A stretch of 64,000 bases of DNA from NCBI GenBank assembly GCA_016215465.1, contig JACRJT010000037.1:44703-108702 (forward strand), in the 5' to 3' direction. The notes beneath the pieces were generated by a model. That model did no database searches. It was not told the origin of the DNA and was given only the letters and a program-made list of their open reading frames with translations. The position numbers and the translations under genes are program-made. Shown here in pieces: positions 27,220 through 36,125 of this stretch (position 1 is its first letter; every line of letters starts with the position of its first letter). This DNA comes from Nitrososphaerota archaeon. GTDB taxonomy: Archaea; Thermoproteota; Nitrososphaeria; Nitrososphaerales; Nitrosopumilaceae.

Positions 27220-28092
27220 TTAGACATCTGTGAACTTCATCATGTTATAATAATACGCGGCGTTTGTTTGAACTTCGCCCTTTGTAGGAACCTTGTCAAG
27301 GCCAATTTGTTTTGATTCTAACGCTGCCTGTGCGGCTCCACCTGCAAAGCTAAATGCCCAAAGGACGTCTCTTTCCTTTAACAAAGTACAACAAAATGCG
27401 GCAGTAAAAATATCGCCAACTCCTGACGTATCGTTAATGTCCATGTTTGGCAGTTGGATAGAATACAGTCTGTTTTTTGACAAAAGTGAAACATCTCGCT
27501 TGTTTGTATACAGTATATGTTCCACTCCACGTTTTTGTAAATCAAGTACTCCTGCCATACCTGCCAAGCCCGTCAAGCTCTGGACTTCGTTTGGGTCGGA
27601 CTTTATCGCAGTGATTTTTGACAAATCGATCTCTGTTCTGTCAAGAAATATTTTTTTTTGAGAATCTGTTCGTCTCAGAAACCCCTGCGGGTCCAAAAAT
27701 GTCATATCTGAATTTTTTTTGATTTTATCTAGAACTTCTTTTGATATTTCATCAAATACTGGGCTGACAAGTACGCCGTCGGCATCGGAGTCAGAATAAG
27801 GGATTTTCTCACAAACGCTTTCCAACCAAAGGTTCCTTTCGGCATCTTTTATTTCCAAGGTAAATTTTGTGGTAGGCTGATTTGACAAGGCATCATCAAA
27901 TTTTATTTTGTTTTTCAGTAATTCATTTGTAAATGTAAAATCAGGACCAAATTTTGTAAACAACTCCACATCAAAACCAAGTTTTCTTGCCGCAATACCA
28001 CAGTAGCACGCAGGTCCTCCTGGTCGCTCGTATGAGTCGGCGCCAATTTTTATTTGATCTATGGTACAGTGTGAAAATATCCCAATCTTCAT
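27220..28092 (-). CDS. PfkB-family carbohydrate kinase
   Basis: 290 residues. The ribokinase fold opens at PGGPACYCGIAARKLGFDVE (substrate GG region) and carries the catalytic NDTSGVGDIFTAAFCC near 217-231 (D..GxGD anion hole and base). The usual A in GAGD is V here. There is no lid typical of ribokinase. Substrate unknown; sugar or nucleoside. The small zinc ORF at 28105 lies 12 bp upstream on the same strand. Confidence 0.88.
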   Translation of the reverse strand: MKIGIFSHCTIDQIKIGADSYERPGGPACYCGIAARKLGFDVELFTKFGPDFTFTNELLKNKIKFDDALSNQPTTKFTLEIKDAERNLWLESVCEKIPYSDSDADGVLVSPVFDEISKEVLDKIKKNSDMTFLDPQGFLRRTDSQKKIFLDRTEIDLSKITAIKSDPNEVQSLTGLAGMAGVLDLQKRGVEHILYTNKRDVSLLSKNRLYSIQLPNMDINDTSGVGDIFTAAFCCTLLKERDVLWAFSFAGGAAQAALESKQIGLDKVPTKGEVQTNAAYYYNMMKFTDV

Positions 28093-28104
28093 TTTATGGA
28101 GTTT

Positions 28105-28218
28105 TTATCCTGTGGATTTAGTTTTTTGCTTTTTTAAACAGGATTTACAGAGGATTTGCCCTTTTTCAATCACTAGTTCTATGTTTGAGGTAAGGCAGAC
28201 ATGGCATAAGCCTCGCAT
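28105..28218 (-). CDS. 37-aa zinc-binding microprotein
   Basis: Short open frame encoding MRGLCHVCLTSNIELVIEKG with a second CKSC pair, giving CX2C-X18-CX2C, an obvious one-zinc ribbon. A TATA-like GGATTTATGC is centred about 25 nt upstream of the ATG, which fits leaderless expression, and the PfkB gene follows 12 bp later. Missed by length cut-offs. Function unknown; could be a transcription or RNA-binding adaptor. Confidence 0.6.
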   Translation of the reverse strand: MRGLCHVCLTSNIELVIEKGQILCKSCLKKQKTKSTG

Positions 28219-28299
28219 AGCAGTATGTAGCACACACTAGCATAAATCCAGCTTGAAAATTTGGGAAAAAGAGATATTCAGACACATTTGGAAAAAGCC

Positions 28300-30057
28300 A
28301 TGAAGTTTCCAAATTCTCTTACGCTTGACAAAAAATTGGTCACATTGACCATGTTTGTATCGGTAATAGGAATCGGGGTAACAATTGCGCTGTCATTTCA
28401 TTATTCAAACATCATACTTGAGGAAAGGATAATGGATCAATTACTCAGCGAGTCAACAATCAGGGGAGATTCTGTTAGAAGCCTGTTCAATTCAAGGCTG
28501 CAGCAAATACAGGTAATTGGAACAGACCCGATGATCAGAAATCTCATCAATGATCTTAATGCTATTGATGACGATTCGGTACTGAGCGAGATGATCTCGG
28601 AAAAAAGAATAGACTTTCTCATTCAGATTCAAGCGTTTGAAACAACTATCGGTGGCTCAAATGAGCTTGAAAACGTGGAAATTATCGATAAAAACGGCAG
28701 AGACTTGTTTTTATTGATCAACGTCAAGAACAAAAAGAATTTTCTAACCGATGAAAAATTTGTAAAAGGAGTAAAAGAGCCATTTGCAGAGATAATACTT
28801 GGAAAAGACGGTAAACGGAAGCTTGTGACAGTTACTCCAATTTTTGACAAACCGAAAGACGAAGAACCAATCGGAATTGCCATCGTTACTGCAAACACAC
28901 AATCGATTGATCAAATTTTACTAAATAGATTTGGACTTGGAAATACAGGAGAGGCATACTTGGTAAATGAAAACAAGATGATGGTCACAGAATCAAGATT
29001 CATAGAAAAAGCACCATTTCATCAAACCGTAGATACGCCTGCAGTAAGGGAGTGTCTTGACAACAAGAAAAACTTTCATGGGCATTATCTGGACTACCGA
29101 CAGGAGCTCATTCGTGGAAGCTCAAATTGCATGTATGATTTGGACCTAGTTCTTCTTGTAGAAATTGATGATAATGAAGTCTTTCAGCCAGTCAAAAACC
29201 TGCAAGAAAAGATCATAGTTCTCGGAATTGTCATGACTGTTGTTGTAGGCGCAGCTGCATTCTTTTTGTCAAAATTGATCTCAAGGCCAATAATCAAGCT
29301 TCGAAATGCGGCAAATAAAATCGCAGGGGGGGATTTTGACGTTAGGACAAACATCACTACAAGAGATGAAATCGGAGAACTATCGCAATCATTTGATCAG
29401 ATGGCTGAAAAAATCCAGGATTCATTAATTAAAATCACAGAACGTGAAGATATAATCAAGCAGCAAAAAAATATACTGCTCCAATTCTCAGAATACAGTT
29501 CCAATTATTGTGTGTGTTTTGTCGACATTGTAAGCTCTACTAAGCTTACTGCAAAACTATCAGACCTTGAGACAAGCAAGTTTTATTCCATATTTCTCAA
29601 CTCAATGGCGACAATAGTCACTCAATATGGGGGGGTCGTAGTAAAGAACATCGGAGATGCGCTGCTATACTATTTCCCAAAAACAGACACGGATGAAACA
29701 GAACCATTTGAAAACATGCTAAAATGCTCCATGGATATGTTGGAATCAAGAATCAAAATAAACGAGAAATTAACGTCTGAAAAACTTCCAGAGATAAGCT
29801 ACAGGATAAGCGCAACCTTTGGCCCAGTCAGAGTAGCAATAGTTGCCACTTCAACAATTGACGACATATTTGGGGTAACAGTCAACACATGCGCAAAAAT
29901 AAACACACTTGCAAACCCCAACACGTTGATCATAGGGGAGTCGCTGTACAACAAGATAAAGGGGATAAAGGGATACAGTTTTGAAAAAATTACTGATTAT
30001 GACATCGACTCGGAAAACAAACTTGGTGTTTATTTGCTAAAACAAAAGACAGACTGA
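28300..30057 (+). CDS. Membrane sensor with HAMP and class III nucleotidyl cyclase domain
   Basis: 585 residues from the ATG at 28300; a TTG at 28261 would add 13. Helix 1 (VTLTMFVSVIGIGVTIALSF), an extracellular dCache-like sensor of about 260 residues, helix 2 (IVLGIVMTVVVGAAAFFLS), HAMP (ISRPIIKLRNAANKIAGGDF, then SQSFDQMAEKIQ) and a C-terminal cyclase homology domain follow in order. Metal aspartates are in CFVDIVSSTKLTA and IGDALLYYF. The transition-state motif reads GVTVNTCAKINTLA, with Asn kept but the usual Arg four residues later replaced by Lys. It might make cAMP or another cyclic nucleotide, or be a degenerate signalling domain. Confidence 0.85.
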   Translation: MKFPNSLTLDKKLVTLTMFVSVIGIGVTIALSFHYSNIILEERIMDQLLSESTIRGDSVRSLFNSRLQQIQVIGTDPMIRNLINDLNAIDDDSVLSEMISEKRIDFLIQIQAFETTIGGSNELENVEIIDKNGRDLFLLINVKNKKNFLTDEKFVKGVKEPFAEIILGKDGKRKLVTVTPIFDKPKDEEPIGIAIVTANTQSIDQILLNRFGLGNTGEAYLVNENKMMVTESRFIEKAPFHQTVDTPAVRECLDNKKNFHGHYLDYRQELIRGSSNCMYDLDLVLLVEIDDNEVFQPVKNLQEKIIVLGIVMTVVVGAAAFFLSKLISRPIIKLRNAANKIAGGDFDVRTNITTRDEIGELSQSFDQMAEKIQDSLIKITEREDIIKQQKNILLQFSEYSSNYCVCFVDIVSSTKLTAKLSDLETSKFYSIFLNSMATIVTQYGGVVVKNIGDALLYYFPKTDTDETEPFENMLKCSMDMLESRIKINEKLTSEKLPEISYRISATFGPVRVAIVATSTIDDIFGVTVNTCAKINTLANPNTLIIGESLYNKIKGIKGYSFEKITDYDIDSENKLGVYLLKQKTD

Positions 30058-30138
30058 TCTTACAAAACAATCACTTTATCGGATTCAAGTACTGTGACAA
30101 CGCACCAAGATTATAAAGAGGCAATTTACAGGATGTCC

Positions 30139-30426
30139 ATGCCACTAAAGCGTGCAAGTAGAGGGAGACGAAAGGGCGGAAAAGGCTCATCGGACCGAAT
30201 CCAGTGCACAAACTGTGGCGCGACAGTACCAAAAGACAAGGCAAAGAAAGTCACATCAAGACTAAGCCTAGTTGAACACTCGCTTGCAAAAGAACTAAGA
30301 GCCCAAGGAGCATACATTGCATCACCATCCGTTCTAAAATGGTATTGCATATCATGTGCAATTCACTTTGGCATACTGAAAATCAGATCCGCATCATCAA
30401 GAAGACAGACGGGAAGACTGCGTTAA
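30139..30426 (+). CDS. rps26e: 30S ribosomal protein eS26
   Basis: 95 residues starting MPLKRASRGRRKGGKGSSDR. The ATG at 30139 is 25 nt after TATA-like ATTATAAAG, so the longer GTG-started frame is not used. Zinc cysteines are in QCTNCGATVPKDKAKK and KWYCISCAIHFGIL. It is found in eukaryotes and a subset of archaea, and is part of the small-subunit mRNA exit region. Confidence 0.96.
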   Translation: MPLKRASRGRRKGGKGSSDRIQCTNCGATVPKDKAKKVTSRLSLVEHSLAKELRAQGAYIASPSVLKWYCISCAIHFGILKIRSASSRRQTGRLR

Positions 30427-31004
30427 TCCTGAATATTTTTTGAAGTGACGACAATTCTCTGAATAAATGTGATTGCTGCAATAATTATCACTATTACTAT
30501 TGCATATGGCATAAAACCGATCATTCCAATTAATGCAATAACAAGTAGTCTCTCCGCCCGCTCACCAATTCCAATTCCCTGAAGTTTTACTCCAAGTGAT
30601 TCTGCTCTGGATCGAGAATAGCTTACAAGAAGAGATAACGTGATTGCCAAAAATACCAAGTATGGCTCTGTAAAATTCCCAACCAGAACTCCCAAAAATA
30701 TTGCAACTTCAGCTATTTTATCAAATACAGAATCAAGAAATCCACCCTTCTTTGAAGTCTTTTTAGTAAACCTGGCAACCTGGCCATCCACCACATCAAA
30801 AAACCCAGACACAAGCAAAAGAACGCCCCCAAGAATTGCAGCGTACTGTGGCTGCTGCAAATTCATCCCATAGACAATGGCTGCCAAAAACGCAAACCCA
30901 AGTCCAACAGATGTCCAAAAATTCGGTGAAAGTCCAGTCGAGGCAAAGGCTTTACCAAGTTTTTCAAGATGGGGTTTTAATGATTCTCGGAAATTGTTTA
31001 GCAT
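30423..31004 (-). CDS. CDP-alcohol phosphatidyltransferase (archaetidylinositol-phosphate-synthase-like)
   Basis: 193 residues and about six membrane helices. It carries the family signature D-G-x2-A-R-x8-G-x3-D-x3-D: FFDVVDGQVARFTKK followed by SKKGGFLDSVFDKIAE (about 70-98). It transfers a phosphorylated alcohol to a CDP-activated archaeal lipid; similarity in length and signature suggests archaetidylinositol phosphate synthase, but the headgroup is inferred. Overlaps eS26 by 4 bp in convergent orientation. Confidence 0.9.
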   Translation of the reverse strand: MLNNFRESLKPHLEKLGKAFASTGLSPNFWTSVGLGFAFLAAIVYGMNLQQPQYAAILGGVLLLVSGFFDVVDGQVARFTKKTSKKGGFLDSVFDKIAEVAIFLGVLVGNFTEPYLVFLAITLSLLVSYSRSRAESLGVKLQGIGIGERAERLLVIALIGMIGFMPYAIVIVIIIAAITFIQRIVVTSKNIQD

Positions 31005-31032
31005 TTATGTTTCCTGATTATACCCAATGATT

Positions 31033-31899
31033 CTATTTAATATTCATAGCAATCATCGTCGAGATCAGTTTTGCCGCAATGGACGCCGTCGCACCAGTAT
31101 CATATGTTGGGTTTAATTCCACTACATCTAGACATGCTATCTTGTGTCCTTCCATGGCATATATCATGTCAAATAGCTCGCGCGATGTGATTCCGACTGC
31201 CTCGGGGTTCCCGACTCCGGGGGCAAATGCAGGGTCAAGCACATCAAGGTCAACACTTACGTATGTTTTTTTGAAAGTAGATAGCATATCATTTACCAAT
31301 TTTGGGCCTTTCCCATCTCTGATGTCTTTTTCTGTGATTGTTTTGATTTTGTGTTCTTTAAGAAATGCAAGCTCTTCACCTACAAAAGAGCGTGCCCCGA
31401 CATGAATGATGTTTTCTGCGCCATTTTTTTCCACTATTCGTCTCAGATATGCTGCATGGCTGAGCTTCACTCCGGCATATTCTGATCTAAGATCAAAATG
31501 GGCATCAAATACAATGTAACCGGTGTCTTTTGGAAAGGCGGTGTATGTGCCGTATGTAAGGGAGTGTTCGCCGCCAAGAATTATCAAAAGCTTGTCTTTT
31601 TTGATCAGTTCGCCAGTTAGCTTGTTGACCATTTCCATCATCTCTTCAACGTTTACTGTATGGTGTATGTTTCCGAGATCCTGAATGTTTACCGATGCCA
31701 GGTCAATTTGAAACTGAGGATGAAAAATCTCAATATTGTTAAACGCGTCACGTATGGCATCTGGCCCAAATCGGGTTCCTGGTTTGTATGAGTGGGTAGA
31801 ATCAAAGGGTATTCCATATATGATTGCCACAGGGTCACTGTCCTCACTTGGGCTAATTATCAGGGGGGATTTGCTCAGATATAGATCATGATAACTCAA
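31033..31899 (-). CDS. speB: Agmatinase/arginase-family ureohydrolase
   Basis: 288 residues from a TTG at 31899. The two-manganese site is seen in GGEHSLTYG, IVFDAHFDLR and VSVDLDVLDPAFAPGVGNPE, plus the closing DVVELNPTYD. In archaea such proteins hydrolyse agmatine to putrescine and urea. Polyamine supply would suit the deoxyhypusine synthase gene 6 kb away. Substrate is by family only; guanidinobutyrase-type activity is possible. Confidence 0.9.
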   Translation of the reverse strand: MSYHDLYLSKSPLIISPSEDSDPVAIIYGIPFDSTHSYKPGTRFGPDAIRDAFNNIEIFHPQFQIDLASVNIQDLGNIHHTVNVEEMMEMVNKLTGELIKKDKLLIILGGEHSLTYGTYTAFPKDTGYIVFDAHFDLRSEYAGVKLSHAAYLRRIVEKNGAENIIHVGARSFVGEELAFLKEHKIKTITEKDIRDGKGPKLVNDMLSTFKKTYVSVDLDVLDPAFAPGVGNPEAVGITSRELFDMIYAMEGHKIACLDVVELNPTYDTGATASIAAKLISTMIAMNIK

Positions 31900-31947
31900 T
31901 TTTTCTCACAAATACTCAAAACCACTAGAAAATAAATTAATAGGAAG

Positions 31948-32382
31948 TCAGAAATTTGAGAATAATTTTGTAGTTGACTGGTATTTTATGCCATCATCTA
32001 ACTGTGAAAATCCTTCAACTTTGTTTATCAAATCTAATGAATTAAACGGCTTTTGAATCAACCCGATGTTTGGCCCCTCAAAATCCATCTTTGTTAAAAT
32101 CTCGTCACCAAACGCGGTAATGAACAAAATCTTTTGATTCGGAGTCATGTTTAGAATTTCTCTTGCAGTTTCAAAGCCGTTCTTTTTTGGCATTTCATAA
32201 TCAAGTATGACTGCATCGTATGGATTGGTCTGTTCATTTTTTCTTGCCTTTACTTCATTTGCATATGCAGTTAGACATTCAAGACCATCATTTGTTATTA
32301 CTACGGTGTGGCCTCTGGATTCAAATATTTTCTGGTATAGTAAGGCATACGCTTGACTATCTTCTGCAACCAAAATCATCAT
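31948..32382 (-). CDS. Stand-alone response-regulator receiver protein
   Basis: 144 residues: MMILVAEDSQAYALLYQKIF (acidic pair near 7-8), phospho-Asp in YDAVILDYEMPKKNG, Thr in ILFITAFG and Lys in IGLIQKPFNSLDLI. The short tail QSTTKLFSNF is not a domain. It is paralogous to the receivers at 13209 and 58936. The perfect 17-bp palindrome is centred 50 nt upstream of its ATG. It lies downstream of thrS, but the palindrome in the 62-bp gap argues for its own promoter. Confidence 0.9.
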   Translation of the reverse strand: MMILVAEDSQAYALLYQKIFESRGHTVVITNDGLECLTAYANEVKARKNEQTNPYDAVILDYEMPKKNGFETAREILNMTPNQKILFITAFGDEILTKMDFEGPNIGLIQKPFNSLDLINKVEGFSQLDDGIKYQSTTKLFSNF

Positions 32383-32423
32383 TGTGAATAAGATACATGG
32401 GATTTGTTATTCTGCTTTGACTT

Positions 32424-32440
32424 GTTTGTTTCAAACAAAC
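32424..32440. promoter_or_regulatory. Two-component palindrome, copy 2 (perfect)
   Basis: GTTTGTTTCAAACAAAC, perfect 8-bp arms around C, centred at 32432, 50 nt upstream of the receiver ATG at 32382. It overlaps nothing coding; the thrS stop lies 5 bp beyond. Confidence 0.75.
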
Positions 32441-32444
32441 ACGG

Positions 32445-34331
32445 CTAGACCATTATTTGCGGTCGTTTTGTCATGTACCTTGACAGATTTAGTTTTGTGA
32501 ATGGTTTTTCCTTTGTTTGCTCTTTGATGTCTGCGACAAAATCATCAAATGGTATCTCTTTGACGTTACCTGAAATCCTGTCTCGGACGGAAAGATTCGG
32601 CTGGTTTACTTCTTTTTCTCCAATTACAAGGCTGTATCTTATCCATTCTGTTTCGGATTCACGTATCCTTTTGCCGATGCTCTCATTTCGGTCGTCAATG
32701 TCTACTCGAATGTCTTGTTTAGTCAGCCTATCTGCAAGAGCCTCACAGTGTTGTAGAAATTCTTCCTTTAGTGGAATGATTCGTACCTGCGTTGGAGCAA
32801 GCCAAAGTGGAAGACTTGCCTTACGGCCTTCTTTTTGATCCAATGCTGCCTTTTCAAGAAGCACGTAGATTACACGTTCGATGGCACCGCTTGGTGAATT
32901 GTGTAGAATTATTGGGTGGTGCGGAATGTTACTTTCGTCGAAATATTTGATTCCATACCTCATGCCGTTTTCAACATCAATTTGATCAGTTGACAGTGCA
33001 GATGCCTTTCCAAGACTATCCACATAATTGAATTCCCATTTCAATACAAAATAAAAGAATCTCTCCTTCCACATTTCGACGAGTACCGGTTTGCCAAGTT
33101 TTTTGACAAGATTGTGAATTACAGACTTGTGTTCATTGTAAAACTCTTCTGTAAATCGAATTGCCATTTCATAGTCGGATTCGTTGATTCCAACTTGTTT
33201 GAGAACATTTCGAGACAGTTCAAATCGTTTTGTCATCTCTTCCACTGCCTGTGGGATGTCGGCGCAAAATGCATGACAGTCAGGCATCGTAAATGCTCGC
33301 AATCGTCGCAGGCCGACAAGCTCACCTGACTGCTCTCGCCTAAAGCTATATCGGGTAAGCTCGTATAGTTTTAGTGGCATATTACGATAAGATATTTGAA
33401 AATCATTTGCCATAAGGAATTGCCCAAAACATGCCGCAAATCTGAGAAACAGTTGCTTTCCTTCGGTATTGATGTTGTATTGTCGTGCCGGAAATCGGTT
33501 AAAGTAACTCTCCATGCTTGGATGATGAGAGTCATACATGATTGGGGTTTCCACCTCAAGGCCTCCATACTCTTTTACTTGGTCATTTACGAATCGCTCA
33601 AGAAGTGATTTGATAAGCCTGCCGTTTGGATAAAACCGCATGTTGCCAGAGTCAGATGCGGGTTCATAATCTGCAATTGCCATTTTTTTCATTAGTTTTA
33701 CATGTGGAGGGGGCTCGTCGACTGCTCTTTTCTTTGCAGACTCATACTTTGATAATATTTCTAATTTTTCATGTTTTGCAAAATTAAACTTGCCAACTTC
33801 GTGCATTTCCCCTTCGGGTGTCATAATATACCAGAATGACTGGATTTTCGACTCTGACTTGAGCGCATCAGATGTGTGACCCTCATCGTGTGTGTGGCCT
33901 TCATGAACATGTGTTTCTCCTGCAGATTCGTTAACGATGGTTTTTGAGCTTTCTGCCAACGGATGACCCTTTACTTTGACATTGTAAGATTTGGTCCATC
34001 CAAATGGAGCATGTGATACTTCATAACCTTCTGCAAGGGATTCCATTTCCTTTAGTAATCTGAGTGCCAGACTTGGAGATGCAAGATTTGAGCTTAGGTG
34101 CGCATATGGATATAGCAATAATTTTTTGCATCCAACTTTTTCCATTGAGGCAGTTATTTCCCCAATTGCCTTTTTTGCAGTCTGAGAATCATCTCCTTGT
34201 TCCATTGCGACAAAGGCAACTACCACTTCGTCCATCTTTTTTGGTTCTGGAATGATATCCTCGGCTGATTTGATTTCCTTTTTTGTTGGGGTGAATTCTA
34301 TGCTATCACAGTGTAATTGTAGTATGCGCAC
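32445..34331 (-). CDS. thrS: Threonyl-tRNA synthetase
   Basis: 628 residues from the GTG at 34331 (MRILQLHCDSIEFTPTKKE), 28 nt after a TATA-like CATTTAATTC; the TTG four codons earlier would sit too close. The N-terminal D-tyrosyl-deacylase-like editing domain is the archaeal type (LQLHCDSIEFTPTKK, LYPYAHLSSNLASPSLALRL). The class II catalytic core has ARQYNINTEGKQLFLRFAAC, ELTRYSFRREQSGELVGLRR and the C-terminal anticodon-binding domain PLWLAPTQVRIIPL. A His/Asp-rich insert (about HVHEGHTHDEGHTSD) lies between them. Confidence 0.96.
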   Translation of the reverse strand: MRILQLHCDSIEFTPTKKEIKSAEDIIPEPKKMDEVVVAFVAMEQGDDSQTAKKAIGEITASMEKVGCKKLLLYPYAHLSSNLASPSLALRLLKEMESLAEGYEVSHAPFGWTKSYNVKVKGHPLAESSKTIVNESAGETHVHEGHTHDEGHTSDALKSESKIQSFWYIMTPEGEMHEVGKFNFAKHEKLEILSKYESAKKRAVDEPPPHVKLMKKMAIADYEPASDSGNMRFYPNGRLIKSLLERFVNDQVKEYGGLEVETPIMYDSHHPSMESYFNRFPARQYNINTEGKQLFLRFAACFGQFLMANDFQISYRNMPLKLYELTRYSFRREQSGELVGLRRLRAFTMPDCHAFCADIPQAVEEMTKRFELSRNVLKQVGINESDYEMAIRFTEEFYNEHKSVIHNLVKKLGKPVLVEMWKERFFYFVLKWEFNYVDSLGKASALSTDQIDVENGMRYGIKYFDESNIPHHPIILHNSPSGAIERVIYVLLEKAALDQKEGRKASLPLWLAPTQVRIIPLKEEFLQHCEALADRLTKQDIRVDIDDRNESIGKRIRESETEWIRYSLVIGEKEVNQPNLSVRDRISGNVKEIPFDDFVADIKEQTKEKPFTKLNLSRYMTKRPQIMV

Positions 34332-34690
34332 AAATTCAAGCAAACGGTGTTATTGAATTAAATGTTTTTGTGAAAATATCAAGATCAACCCTAACAAACG
34401 AAAACCAATGTATCTTAACACCCACTTTCAAGCCCCCCCAAATCCACCTTAACTTAACAATCATCTGAAAACCTTGAAATCATACACTAATTTACCAGGT
34501 CCATTTGAGCAAAATTCAAGTATTTTAAACACCGCGCAATGGCGAAGAACTAGAAACCTTTCAAGATTTCATCATCATTTCTGCTCAAAGGTTTTGGATG
34601 ATCAATTCCTCAATTTTTTGATGTTTTGCTCAGGTCATGAAAAAAAAGTGTCGAAACACACTGAAAATCGTTTACTGGTTAGTTAGACGT
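34332..34690. other. Intergenic region with no convincing gene
   Basis: About 360 bp between thrS and the histidine kinase gene. An open frame at 34474-34686 (70 codons, plus) has no recognisable protein pattern. TGAGCAAAA (34506-34514) and TTTTGCTCA (34624-34632) form a 9-bp inverted pair 109 bp apart, and a related TGCTCAAAGG lies between them, so an untranslated structured transcript is possible. The thrS promoter is at its left end. Confidence 0.4.
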
Positions 34691-35641
34691 TCAGCGAGAC
34701 TTGATTTTTAATGTCTTTTCTTGGTCATCCGTATCCAAATTATCGAATTCGGATTCTTTTGGAAGTCTAAGTTTGATGGTAGTTCCTTTGCCAAAAATGC
34801 TTGTTATGCCTATGTGGCCCCCATGTTCTTTAACTATGCTCTTGCAGCTGACAAGACCCAATCCAGTCCCAGTTTGTTTTGTTGTAAAAAATGGCTCAAA
34901 TAATTTATCAGATAGATTTGGCGGTACTCCGCATCCAGAATCCTGAACTATGATTTGTACATATTTTGGATCTGAATCGTCAGATATCGTAATATCGATT
35001 GAGCCGTCATTGTTGCCAATTGCCTGAATAGCGTTGGTTAACAAATTTACAAAAACTATCTCAATTTTTTCATAATCACAATAAATTGTCGAGCCTACAA
35101 GCGGCGGATGAATCTCAATGTTGCTTGGGATTTCCATTCTTTCCAACACATCTGATAAAATGCTTGCAACTACATGTTTTTTTCTTTCCAATGTGGGCGG
35201 TTTTACAAAGCCGAGAACATCATCAATTTGATGCGACATTCTTGCAACTGCACGATCAAGTCTTGACCATTGTGCTTTGGATTTTTCATCAAGATGTTTG
35301 TCCAGATTTATACGTAAAATTTGAGATGAATTCTTGATAACAGATAATGGATTGTTCAGATCATGTGCTGCTCTTGCTGTGAAGTTTCCTAATATGGACA
35401 CTCGCTCAAGATTTATCAGTTCATCGGTTTTTTGTTTAACTTCGTCTTGCAATATTTCTCGATTACGAAGTAATTCGTCTTGCGTATTTTTTAGCTCTTT
35501 TACGGTATTTCGTAGTTGTAAGTTTAGATTTGCAGTTGTGTCCTTTTCAGATTTTAATTCCTTTATTTTTCGTGCCAAGAGTTTTACAAGTTCTTCAGTC
35601 GGAACTTCTTTTATGAAAAAATATGGATTAACTCCAGACAT
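34691..35641 (-). CDS. Soluble sensor histidine kinase
   Basis: 316 residues, no membrane segment. Residues about 15-80 form a long charged coiled coil (LARKIKELKSEKDTTANLNL, then DELLRNREILQDEVKQKTDE). The phospho-acceptor His93 is in TARAAHDLNNPLSVIKNSSQ. The ATPase domain follows with N box NLLTNAIQAIG, G1 DSGCGVPP, F box FEPFFTTK and G2 GTGLGL. It lacks a PAS or other sensor domain, so input may come through the coiled coil or a partner. It has no adjacent receiver; the four receivers in this window are scattered but share its upstream motif. Confidence 0.93.
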   Translation of the reverse strand: MSGVNPYFFIKEVPTEELVKLLARKIKELKSEKDTTANLNLQLRNTVKELKNTQDELLRNREILQDEVKQKTDELINLERVSILGNFTARAAHDLNNPLSVIKNSSQILRINLDKHLDEKSKAQWSRLDRAVARMSHQIDDVLGFVKPPTLERKKHVVASILSDVLERMEIPSNIEIHPPLVGSTIYCDYEKIEIVFVNLLTNAIQAIGNNDGSIDITISDDSDPKYVQIIVQDSGCGVPPNLSDKLFEPFFTTKQTGTGLGLVSCKSIVKEHGGHIGITSIFGKGTTIKLRLPKESEFDNLDTDDQEKTLKIKSR

Positions 35642-35680
35642 TTACAAAACTTTCAATTAGTGTAACTAGAAGATTTGTCT

Positions 35681-35697
35681 GTTTTTTACAAACAAAT
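35681..35697. promoter_or_regulatory. Two-component palindrome, copy on histidine kinase
   Basis: GTTTTTTACAAACAAAT matches the consensus palindrome at 14 of 17 positions and is centred at 35689, 48 nt upstream of the histidine kinase ATG at 35641. Confidence 0.55.
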
Positions 35698-35739
35698 GAG
35701 TTTTCATTTTCCACGCCTTGAAATAAATGGAATTATGGG

Positions 35740-36075
35740 TTATTTTTCCAGTTCTTGATTTAGGTGAATAATAGAGCGTAAAATTATTCCAGACAGTCCG
35801 AGATTGTTCAGAACAAAGGTTGCGGCCCGCTCTAAAGCGTTTTCTCCCCTAAAGCCCTCGTCATACATCATTTCAACTTGACCCTTGTCAGTATCAACAA
35901 ACGAGGTGATAAGAGAATAAGGTCCTAGCTTTTCATCTGTTTTTTCCACAAATTGGTGCAATTCAATTAGTTTTATGGTAAATCCTTGCTCAACAAATCT
36001 GCCTGAGAGAAGCTGAAAAGTCTTGTCAGGCCGGCGACTGATCCTATTTGGATTTATGTTATCAGTTATTTTCAA
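35740..36075 (-). CDS. Conserved hypothetical protein
   Basis: 111 residues from a TTG at 36075. Soluble alpha/beta protein (RRPDKTFQLLSGRFVEQGFT, then YSLITSFVDTDKGQVEMMYD) ending in a helix; no cysteines or signal. No family recognised. It sits between the histidine kinase and a secreted protein gene, all on the minus strand. Confidence 0.65.
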   Translation of the reverse strand: MKITDNINPNRISRRPDKTFQLLSGRFVEQGFTIKLIELHQFVEKTDEKLGPYSLITSFVDTDKGQVEMMYDEGFRGENALERAATFVLNNLGLSGIILRSIIHLNQELEK

Positions 36076-36125
36076 GCCTGTAAAATTAAGCTCATCGATT
36101 TTTAAGAGTTTATGGATGCTTTAGT

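Noticed and set aside
34560..34632. Possible C/D box RNA (ATGATGA on the minus strand near 34570)
   Set aside because: No D or D-prime CTGA at the right spacing after the C box.
34474..34686. 70-codon plus-strand open frame in the gap between thrS and the histidine kinase gene
   Set aside because: No recognisable motif, hydrophobic pattern or promoter placement; composition looks noncoding.
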